Source: Stenogyne calaminthoides
Taxonomy: Eukaryota; Streptophyta; Magnoliopsida; Lamiales; Lamiaceae
Direction of reading: 5' to 3'
Assembly (NCBI GenBank): GCA_037126765.1
Contig: JBBCBC010000007.1
Coordinates: 30,017,667-30,081,666, forward strand
DNA length: 64,000 bases
This document shows, piece after piece, positions 11,166 through 20,073 of this stretch. The stretch's first letter is position 1. The number at the start of each line of letters is the position of its first letter. Under the pieces are notes generated by a model, which had not been told where the DNA came from, ran no database searches, and saw only the letters and a program-made list of their open reading frames with translations. A program made the translations under genes and the position numbers.

Positions 11166-11782
11166 AGCAAATCAGAAAAATTGAAGGTTTTCAGATGCAT
11201 GAAGTTTTCTCAGGTTTTTACTGAAAAACTCAGGATAAAATTGAGAGTCATGAACACTAAGTCTTGGGAAACACAGTAAGTCTGAAGTTCAGTACTCAAT
11301 ATTATACTAACATTTTATCAAGGTCAAAACTCAGTAAGACTGATGGAGAAAATTAGTCTGAAGAAGTATTTACTCATGCACCACATTTATTGTCTATCTG
11401 AATCTCAGTAATCATTGGCAATAAATGACAAAACACCTGAAGAAATAATTGGGCGGGACCTTTGAAATCCACGAGGAAAGTCAATGGTCTGCAGGAACAG
11501 TAATTAAATGCACTGTTCATTAATCACCAATATGGATAAATTGACGGCTAAGTATTTGCGAAATCATCCTTTCAAATACCCATTTTAGTTGGTTTTTAAT
11601 CTTGACCGTCAAAACCTTCATCTACGCGATTTTCCATAAATCAAAATACTATATCCATTACAAGACTCCATTCAAGCCCTATTCCAAAAAGCCTTCATCT
11701 TCACAAACACTCTGCTTCGAAACCTTCGATTGCCCAGAAATTTTTACCTATCTCAAAACCCTTCACCATAAATTCTCCAAAA
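11166..11782 (+). promoter_or_regulatory. Element A pol-ORF3 spacer with putative internal promoter for ORF3
   Basis: Non-coding, 617 bp. Conserved blocks shared with D, E and G, in the same order: GGGCGGGA (11451-11458), CCAAT (11527-11531), CTTGACCGTC (11601-11610) and a TATA-like ACTATATCC (11649-11657), about 130 bp before the ORF3 ATG. Layout and C-rich leader resemble a plant RNA polymerase II promoter. Confidence 0.5.
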
Positions 11783-14302
11783 ATGACACTCTCTGTATAC
11801 GACAAACTCGCCATTTCCAATAAACCTTGGTATGAATATGTCATTTCTCTAGAAAGCACGTCCAATGCAACTCACGAGGAGGAGGAATTGCATATGATTC
11901 GTTTGGCAAAGCTTACATGCCTGGTCGCGAATCAACCAGAGGCCGAATATGCGAAAGAGGTAATTGAGTTTATCTCTAATATGCAGTTAGATGATGAGAA
12001 TTACATAGAGTCTCAGATTACAGTCTCGCATCTGGAGCATGGTTCGAAATATGTGAATTTTGTTAGAGAATTTTATATTATTCCTAAGAATCTGAATGCC
12101 ATATATGATTTAAGTGATAGAGGTGAAGACCCTACGGTATACATGATGGGTAGGGAACAAGAATATTTGGATAAAATTACCGAGCATCCGGTAAAGTTTG
12201 AAGCTACTCTGAATAAGAGGCATTTGAAGCCTAAATATCGAGTATTGTTGGATATTGTAAGAAAATGCATCATGAGTAGATCTGGTAGTTTTGAACAGAT
12301 AAGAACGCCTAAGTTAAGGCTAATGGCGGCGATTGAAGATTCACCTTCCACGACATTCAATTGGTTGCACTATTTGATCAAGGTGGTGAGTGATCAAGCC
12401 AAACAAATTCAGAAGGTGAATGGCTCTGTAGTTATCAAAGGAAAGATTCTACATGCAACCAAGATTGCATTTATCTTGGAAACGTCAAGAGAGAAGAGGA
12501 GGACATCTTTGCCGATTCCACTTCCTTTCCAAAGTCAAAAATCATGTTCAAACCAACGAAGAAGACTTTGAGAGGAAAGAAAGAGAAAAACTCTGAGTCT
12601 CAGGAGGAGACTGCTGAAGAGGAAACTAATGAAGAAGCCAAACAAGCTAAGGGGAAAGCCCTGATGGAAATTAAAAGAGAGAAAGGAGAGAAATCGAAGA
12701 AGAAAGCACTGCTCCTCGAAGCCTTGAAGGGCTTCAATCTGTTCTTTGAGAAGGAGACCAAAAAATCAAGAAACTCAACCTGAAGGCTAGCAAGGGTTGA
12801 AATCTCCACTTCAGGTTCTTGCTCAGGTAGTGACAAATGTGCAGGAGCAAGAAACTGAGGAACATGTTTTCTCTCGGTACTTGAAACCTCTCTCGAGCTC
12901 GGATAAAATCTCAGAAATCTTCAAGGACCTCGGATCCCTCTCGAAGAAAATCTGTGCTCGACGCCGATCGGTCTCAACCTTAGGAATTGCCGAACTTGAT
13001 GCGCTCAAATGAACCATTTCTTGATCCATCACCTCGAACTCATACACTCTGAACCTCGCTTCGAAAGCCCAAGATTGAAGAAGGGAGAAGCCGAAGAGAC
13101 CGAATGGCGGCAAGGGGAATGGTTCATCTTGACATGATACCGAAATAATGCCTATCCCGACCTTCGTGATATGTTCTTCGAAGCTCGAACAACAAAGTAT
13201 ATTCTGAATCAAACACTCCCGGAGATGCTGAACATTGCTTCATACAGAGGAGAAGAGTGGTGGAATGCAGAGACATCTGCCCTGACTGAATTCTCAGGTT
13301 TCAGGAAAACCAAGCTAAGAATGAAAGCTACTGATTTTGATGAACTAGTGACAAAGAAGCTAGCTGAAAAGAAAGCTACTGAAGGAGTAGATGCTTCCAG
13401 CTCCCATGATCAAAATAAAGATAAGGATAAGGGAGATGATGCAGAAAAGAAATCTGACAAGGAGAAGGAATCTCAGACAGATACTGAGAAAGAGAAGGAA
13501 ACTGAGAGTCAGATGGGGACAGATCATCGATCTTTGAACCAATCGATATCGAACAACCTCGGCATTAAGTTAGTATTCTTCGTGTACCTTTTTGCATCAA
13601 GTATACATTATGCCGAAGTTACTAAAGTACCTAGCTTTAAATCTGATGTTTATGATATGCAGACTGAGGCTCAGTTGGAGCACCCAGCTCAGTAGGAAAA
13701 TGTTGAACAAACTCCAATGGTTGATTTCACACCAATCCTGGATGAGTTAAAGAAGATAGAGACAAGGATGGAAGAGATACTGGTAAGTCAATCTCAAAAG
13801 CTTGAGAATCTAAGCTCTTCATCAGGCATGCTGCAAACAATTCTCACAGACAATATGACTCAGATGGAGTTAGTCCTGGCTGCTCAAAATCAGAAATTGG
13901 AGATCCTGAGTTCATCATCTGATACGCTTCAAACAACTCTATCAGGTAAATTAGCTACATTAGATGGAAAGATTGATGGAGTACATACAGAGCTTAATGC
14001 CAACATGAAGCAGATGTATCAAGAAAGAACTGCCTATCCTGAAGCCAAGCTGGTTGAGAAAAATGATCTGATGATCAAAACAACTATTGAGGAAATGGGC
14101 TCTCTGCTCATGACCAAGATGACAGAGATGATGCATGATGTCTTCTCAAAGCAGTTTGCTCCTCTTTCAGATGAGTTCTCAATGGCCAAGAACTACATGA
14201 TAAGGCTAGAAGATGAGCATGATCAGTTGGCAGGAGAAGTGCGTAGTATGAGCAAGGAGCAATACTATATGGATACTGCACTGACTCAACTACTCCCAAG
14301 GT

Positions 14303-16148
14303 TATTAGGGAATGTGTTGCACAGATCTATTCGGGGTGAATATTTAAATACAAATTTAATTCATTAATTATTATTAGCATGAATTAATCCTATATTAATT
14401 CAAATAATAATTGCAACAACATATCATGCATATAAAAAGCCACGTAAAACCTACGCATGCGGAATCTACGGGTTTATGTGAACGTACCTCTCGGGATGGC
14501 AGTGAATTCGGTTGGACGGACTAACCAAAAGGACTTCCCAAGTATTCCCTTAGCCCTTGCTCGACAATCCGGTGGAAGGATACTCGCGAACAATTAACAA
14601 AAGGAAAAAAATAAACTTTGTTGCACCACTTTCGTGGATTTGCTAATTTCTCCAGCACATGGAATTGTACTTGGGAATGAACTAATCATCCCCTATTTAT
14701 AGGAGAGGGAGTGGTTGAATTTCTTGTAGAAAAACAATGTGGGAAAAGACTTTTCTTGGTCACCAAGAAATCTTGAATATATCTTCTATATTTTTTTTCC
14801 CATAATTAAAATATTCCACAAAATCCCACCTCCTCTAATATGGATTTTTTCGAAAATTAATGTGCAAGAATCCAAGATTTGGATATTCTTGAATTTATGA
14901 GATATTCTTGTATTTCAAGAAATACATATCTTCCATAATATCTTTTCAAGAAAATCAAGAAAATCTTTCTTGCTCATCATATTTTCTATTTTTTTTTCGA
15001 AAAATACTATATAGATAAGCTAGTGGGAGATTTCTTGAATTTAATAAGATAATCTTGTATTCCAAGAATACATATCTTCATTCCATAACAAAATTCAAAG
15101 AAAATCTTTCTCCCAACATATCTATAAATTTCGAAATTTTGGTTGGAAAATTAAGCAACAATATTTATTTTATTTTAATCAACTTTTTCAGTTATTAGAC
15201 TATTTGTTGGGCTACTCAGGGGGCCTTTAGGAGAATTAAGATTGTACCTTCTAATGGATCTTGAATATCTAATATTGAGCCACAATATAATTCAAGCCCA
15301 TAAATATTAATTAATCCCACTACATAATTAATATTGCACTATCCATCTTAACCCATATTACAGTCAATATGGCTCCCGGTCATTATTTCCCGTGTTTAAG
15401 ATTATCTAGCCCATTAATTAATTCAAGCCACTGAAATAGCTTTCCGTTAATTAATATCTTTTGTCCTTGGTCGAGGAACGGTTCAACATTATTATCCATA
15501 CCGGAAACTAATTCCACTTGCAAGATTTGGTATAATAAAGCTTATGAACCTCCCAAGGGCAAATCAAGCAAGCGTACTTGCACACGATTCTTCATATTAA
15601 ATCTTAGCAATCACATGTGACCAATAATATTGCCCAAGATAAAAAGTATTGAATCTCTCGATTAAGCTACCCATGATAAGTCAAAGCAATAGTTACCAAT
15701 CCCACGTGATCCTATTTAAGGGACGAAGGTTAAGAAACAACGAACCACTGAGGTCTAATTCTTCCTTGTTCAGTTATGAAGAATTTATCCTCCTGTAGGT
15801 CATATTCAGCGCATCAGTCATGCACTAGTGTAATCTCTTGGCCAAGACAAACCAATCCGAGTCTTACACCTCAACCTTTCACGATGGGTTGTTCATTTCC
15901 ATCTAGGTCGTGAATGGAGTACTTTTAGTTACAAGGGACTGTTAATTTAATCTTTTGTGATCTGGTATCACTAAATTAACTACAATGTAACACGTACGAA
16001 TTATTGAACAGTTATCTTGAAAAAATATATGTAACATTCAATCATATTTAAAGCATCAGTGATAAACAATTTATTTTAGTAAATAAGTCTGGAAATTCAG
16101 TTTCGATTATACAAAGTAAAAAGCATACTTTCCAGTATAATCCCAACA
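14303..16148 (+). mobile_element. S1: solo LTR of another LTR retrotransposon family
   Basis: 1846 bp flanked by perfect 5-bp duplications aaggt (14298-14302 and 16149-16153). The uninterrupted site is seen in D and E, where the flanks join as CCCAAGGTATGATGCC or similar. It ends CCCAACA. Its start reads TATTAGGG, apparently TGTTGGG with two G to A changes; the related S2 starts TGTTGG. It is AT-rich with no coding capacity. The solo form implies LTR-LTR recombination after insertion. Strand is assigned by sequence agreement with S2 and is arbitrary. Confidence 0.88.
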
Positions 16149-16160
16149 AAGGTATGGTGC

Positions 16161-16175
16161 CAAAAAAGGGGAAAG
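16161..16175 (+). other. Internal polypurine tract within ORF3 (element A)
   Basis: CAAAAAAGGGGAAAG, coding for the KKG(E/K) stretch of ORF3, closely matches the 3' polypurine tract at 17419. Equivalents are at 22484 (B), 32776-32790 (D, minus), 42604 (E) and 61153 (G). Confidence 0.55.
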
Positions 16176-17164
16176 GCCTGGTGGAAAATTAAGTGAGTTG
16201 TTGGCACAAGCCTTGGAGAGAAAGGCTAAAAAAGAAGCTGAAGGAAAGAAAATTGTTGATGCCTTAAGAGAGATTGAAGCCATTTGGAAACCAAGTTCAA
16301 AAAGCCGAGAAACCTATCTTCACTCAAACATCTGAGCAAACCATTCAGGAAGTAATTTCTGAGAAATTGAGTGATAGAAGGATGGTTGAAACAAGCAAGG
16401 CAGAAGAAGAACAAGCCAAACCAGAAAAGAGAAAAGCAGTTGCCTTTGTTGAAACTGAAAAGAAGAAAAGAGCAAAGGTAGCTAAACCTACTCAGAGGAA
16501 GCTGATTATGGATTTTGAAGAATCAGATAGAGAACCAGAAAAGAAAATTGAAACTCAACCAGAGACTTTTGATACCAAGAAGACTCTGAAGGCCCTGCAG
16601 GTTGAAAAGGAGAAAAGAACTGCTGCTTCAGTATCTGGTGCTCCTCTGATCAGAAAGAAGAAAGAAGAAGAACATAAGAGAAGAGGTGGATTCAAAAAGT
16701 TTCTAAGCGAAAGGAGAGGTACAGAAAAGACTCAGAAGTGGCTGCACATTGACAAGTGGATGCCTATTCAGTTCAATGATGCATGAGAAGAGATCAAGAG
16801 AACCTTCTGGTTCTATTATGAGATTCTGAGAGAATGGAGGGGGAGCAGCTCAGATAAGAATGAAGCCTTCATTGAGTACTTACTGACATTCTATCCTAAG
16901 TACCTGCAAAGTTGGATCAACATGGCAGATGAAGGAAACACTCAGATAGTAGCTTCCGGTCCATACATGTACCCAAAATCCTAGGTTTGAGAATGGCTAT
17001 GTGAATGAAGCGGCCATTTCTCGAAAAATAGCCCGAAAGATGCCATCCAGCTAGGCCTAACAGGAAACAACCCTGATATCATCAAGGCAAGGGATGAACT
17101 GAAGAAGAGATACTACGGGATGTTCAACCTGGAAGTGCCAGAGGATGAAGTGGAAGAAGACTGA

Positions 17165-17418
17165 AGACTATGTACTTCTGTTTTAAATTCAGTTGTTTTT
17201 TATTTTCATTGTAATCTGTAAACTCTTATCCTACATCAATGAAAATTTTATCTTTATGCTCAAAAGATAATATCTCATTATCTTTTTACATGTCTTGATA
17301 TGCCAGATTGTTAAGGAAATTGTTGGGAAAAATTGCCATTTTGGTTTGTAATAGATAAATTGAAACCTGAGTATAGGTTAGGTTTTCTTAAATGTAACAA
17401 GATAGTTTTGGCATCATC
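17165..17418 (+). other. Element A ORF3 3' region with polyadenylation-like signals
   Basis: T-rich, non-coding. Contains CATTGTAATCTGTAA (about 17208-17222) and ATCAATGAAAA (about 17235-17245), resembling plant far- and near-upstream polyadenylation elements. A stem-loop (17262-17286) and a polypurine/LTR-edge-like string (17313-17335) follow. The same order is found in E, G and B. Confidence 0.5.
17262..17286 (+). other. Conserved stem-loop downstream of ORF3 (element A)
   Basis: Arms AAAAGATAAT and ATTATCTTTT around the loop ATCTC, a 10-bp perfect stem. Equivalent stems lie at 43735-43757 (E), 62279-62299 (G) and 23587-23607 (B). In B a T-A pair is replaced by C-G, a compensatory change. 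Confidence 0.6.
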
Positions 17419-17432
17419 AAAAAGGGGGAAAT
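17419..17432 (+). other. Polypurine tract of element A
   Basis: AAAAAGGGGGAAAT directly abuts the 3' LTR start TGTTGGG. This is the primer site for plus-strand synthesis. The same string precedes the 3' LTRs at 23696, 43879 and 62590. Confidence 0.92.
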
Positions 17433-19332
17433 TGTTGGGAGATGAATATAATTAAGAAGTTTCGATTAGATCCCAAAACCCCTGAGTATGACATGTTGAA
17501 GATAATCTTGATAGACTGAGTCAGGTTTCAGTATAGATTGTTCAGGAAGTTATCTGCACCATGTATAGTCAGCAGATATAGATCAGGTTAGATTTTGAAC
17601 ATCAAGACATCAAGACTTCGATAGTAATCAAGACATCAAGACATCAAGACTCGATAAAATCAAAGACATCAAGACTCGATGAAATAATCAAGACATCAAG
17701 ACTCGAGAAGTTCTTTGAAGACATCAAGACTCGAGAAGTAATCAAGACATCAAGACTCGATGAAGTTCTTTGACACCGAAGACTTCGAAGAAGATATCAA
17801 TACTTATAACTTTGAATGTTCGAGGCACTGAATAATATCTATCTGAAGACTACAAAACTGAGAAAAACGCACATGTTCAGAAAAGTAGATATTGCCCAAA
17901 ACATTCTAGTGCAGACAAAAGGAACTAAGTCTAAGTGTTGTTTCAGGTTATCTCATTCATAGAGATTGACCAAAAAGAGCCGTTTTATTTGTCTACATTC
18001 ATTGAAGACAAGAACCAATAAGAGGAAGACAATACTGTACTTCATTGACACTAAAAGTGACAGGACCCTGAATTATGTCAGTAGTACTAAGTTCCAGACT
18101 GCAAAAATTGGTGATTGGCTACATGACTACATATTTCCTAAAACATGCAAGGGAGTGTTCAAACCCTAAAAATAGCCGTTCATCAAAAACAAAAAGAGGA
18201 AACTCATAAAGATATCTCTTCCAACAGATAGTTTTCAAAGAGTGACCTTGGTGAAGTTGCCTATAAATACCAGTGACCCTTTACATTGAGAGGTACAGGA
18301 AATTTCAAAGCAACTCAAGAGCTCATTCGTATTATTGCAAATTGAAGCACTAAAAAACCTAGAATTTCCCAAGTGTTTCACATTGGAGAGAGCTCACTAT
18401 TCTAAGCCTAGAGTGATAGATATATCCAAAGCTTAGAAGAGATATCCTAGCCTTTGCATTTGTTCTTATTGTAAAGGATATCTCACCTTAGTTGGAAACC
18501 AACCCAAAACCCAAACCCTTTGTTAAGGTAGTTTGTGTGTGTTTTGTTGGTGAGTTAGAGTTGTAAAGAGTTAGTAAGCTACATTGAGTTAGCCATAAAA
18601 CTCTAGAGAAGAAGTTTGTAAGCTACTTTTGGTAGTCTGAACAATTATGTGTGTTTGAGTTAGTAAGCTACAGTGAGTTAGCCAGAAAACTCAAGGTAGA
18701 AAAGTGAGTAAGCTACAGTGAGTTAGCCTGAAAGCTTTAGGAAGTGGTTAAGGAATTTCTCTGAAGATCAGAGAGAGTGGACGTAGGAGCTTGAGTCTCG
18801 AACCACTATAATTCTTTGTGTTGTTTTGCTTTATGTCTTTGCATTATTATTATCATTGCACGCTTTTTCATCGAAAAGCATATTTCACTGATATTCAGTT
18901 GGAACCAATTCACTGAACTTGCATCAAATTGGTCACAGCCTTAATCATTGTTTTATTGAAGGGAAGATATTTCAGCAAAGCTAAAACGAGTATAAACTTA
19001 GGGCCAACCATTCCACACACTTGAGTAGCTAGAACATATAGTTACCAAACTGAACTAACTCTACTGAGTGTTCAGTAAGATAATTATCTGATCCAAGCTC
19101 CTCAGGATCTCTGATAAATTCAGGATCAGTTGGGCTAATCTGAAGCTTCTGAAAGCAGCTCAGGATCATTGTCTCAGTAGACTTTTGACTCAGAGCAATC
19201 CGTGTTTCTCACGGAAAAATTATCAGGATAACCTGACCCATCTGACCTCAGTGAAAGAAAAGTTTTAAAAATCACTGAACATGTGTATTCCCCCCCATAC
19301 ACGTGTGAGACTCGTTAGCACCGGGACCAACA
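17433..19332 (+). repeat. Element A 3' LTR (1900 bp)
   Basis: TGTTGGGAGATG...GGACCAACA, paired with 3285-5199 by shared start, minisatellite (about 17600-17770), TATA box (18262-18269), 45-bp repeats and end. The CACGTG inverted repeat is at 19279-19306, with the left arm mutated to CATGTG, a C to T change. Confidence 0.95.
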
Positions 19333-20073
19333 CCTACCATCGAAGAAGGTCAATAAAGAATCGGAAAATCGGATCGAACAATGTGGTAATCGATCGACAC
19401 AATATCGATCGACCAAATACATTTTCTGATTTCTCTTTACATATGCATATTCTAATCTATGCTAGCGATTACCGTTCCCATTACTTTATGACGTCATGAC
19501 TACAAACATTTAATGTGGATGTGGGGTTTTTGTATTAAATACATTTATTGCGAGCTTTTAAGTCAAAAAGTCTGCCGGTTTAAATCCTTGACCGCACGAT
19601 GTTATTACTTTTCAACCGCTAAATCTTGACCGTCCAAAGACACTGAAGTGTTTTTAAAAATTTTTGTGCAAATTTTTTCCTCCCACCTATTTAAAACCCT
19701 AATATCCTATTTCTAAAACCTTTCACATTTCTATAACTCATAAACCGCAATCGTTTCCAGAAATCTTCTAACACTCAATATTCAAAGCGATTAATCTTTC
19801 TTTTCAAAATATTCAAATCGCTTCTATGGTAATTTGTGTAGTTTGTATTTACTGCTTCATACATATTATGTGTTAGGGTTACATAATTTATATGCATATG
19901 ATAATTTATTGTTCATCGGTTAAAATCATGCTTATGTAATTCTATGAACAATATGCGTATTTGGGGTCTTTACTTATGCAAATGGTCATTATATTGTCTA
20001 AATACACATAGTAAGAGTTTAATGTTTAATAGGGTTTGGACAAACCTCACTTATTATGTGTGTATTTGCAGAA
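19333..20073 (+). promoter_or_regulatory. Element B ORF3 upstream region: putative promoter and 5'-UTR intron
   Basis: Continuation of the B spacer after element A. It holds TGACGTCA (19488-19495), CTTGACCGTC (about 19625), CTATTTAAAACCCTAA (about 19687-19702) combining a TATA-like string with a telo-box-type AAACCCTA, and an AC-rich leader. An AT-rich putative intron (19829-20071) starts GTAATTTGTG after CTATG and ends TGTATTTGCAG, three bases before the ORF3 ATG. Without this intron, upstream ATGs would precede the ORF. Confidence 0.5.
19829..20071 (+). other. Putative 5'-UTR intron of element B ORF3
   Basis: 243 bp, AT-rich, GT at 19829-19830 and AG at 20070-20071 after a T-rich tract, and multiple stops in all forward frames. 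The A-family copies have no equivalent insert at this point. Inferred from sequence shape only. Confidence 0.42.

Larger units (their letters stand above)
11783..17164 (+). pseudogene. Element A ORF3, extra gene of unknown function (interrupted by solo LTR S1)
   Basis: Third gene between RNase H and the polypurine tract; no enzyme motif recognised. The N-terminal domain of about 240 residues begins MTLSVYDKLA and holds NKPWYE, EEELHMIRLAKLTCLVA and LKPKYRVLLDIV. A Lys/Glu-rich region follows (12544-13000), then WWNAETSALTEFSGFRKTK (13258-13314) and heptad-type coiled coils (13717-14300). The C-terminal domain contains HIDKWMPIQ, TFWFYYE, EAFIEYLLTFYP and LGLTGNNPDI, and ends EVEED. S1 splits it at 14303. 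Breaks include frameshifts near 12500, 12780 and 16980, a TAG at 13693, and TGG to TGA at 16784; 12840-13220 has CAG/CTG-type damage. No signal peptide or membrane helix is seen, so an envelope role is not supported. Position matches the extra gene of Sireviruses. Confidence 0.8.
3285..19332 (+). mobile_element. Element A: complete Sirevirus-type copia retrotransposon
   Basis: Both LTRs (3285-5199 and 17433-19332), primer-binding site, gag, pol, ORF3 and polypurine tract are present in canonical order. It is flanked by a perfect 5-bp target duplication, cctac (3280-3284 and 19333-19337). Removing the nested solo LTR S1 plus one duplication gives about 14.2 kb, large for copia but in keeping with a Sirevirus carrying a third gene. 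Coding regions are broken, partly by blocks of CAG/CTG-centred changes that look like sequence error. Confidence 0.95.

Noticed and set aside
14303..16148. S1 as a large intron of ORF3
   Set aside because: Target duplications and an empty site in D and E show it is an insertion, with LTR-type ends rather than GT-AG borders.
11783..17164. Calling ORF3 an envelope gene
   Set aside because: Position fits the Sirevirus extra gene, but no signal peptide, membrane helix or fusion motif was seen in any copy.
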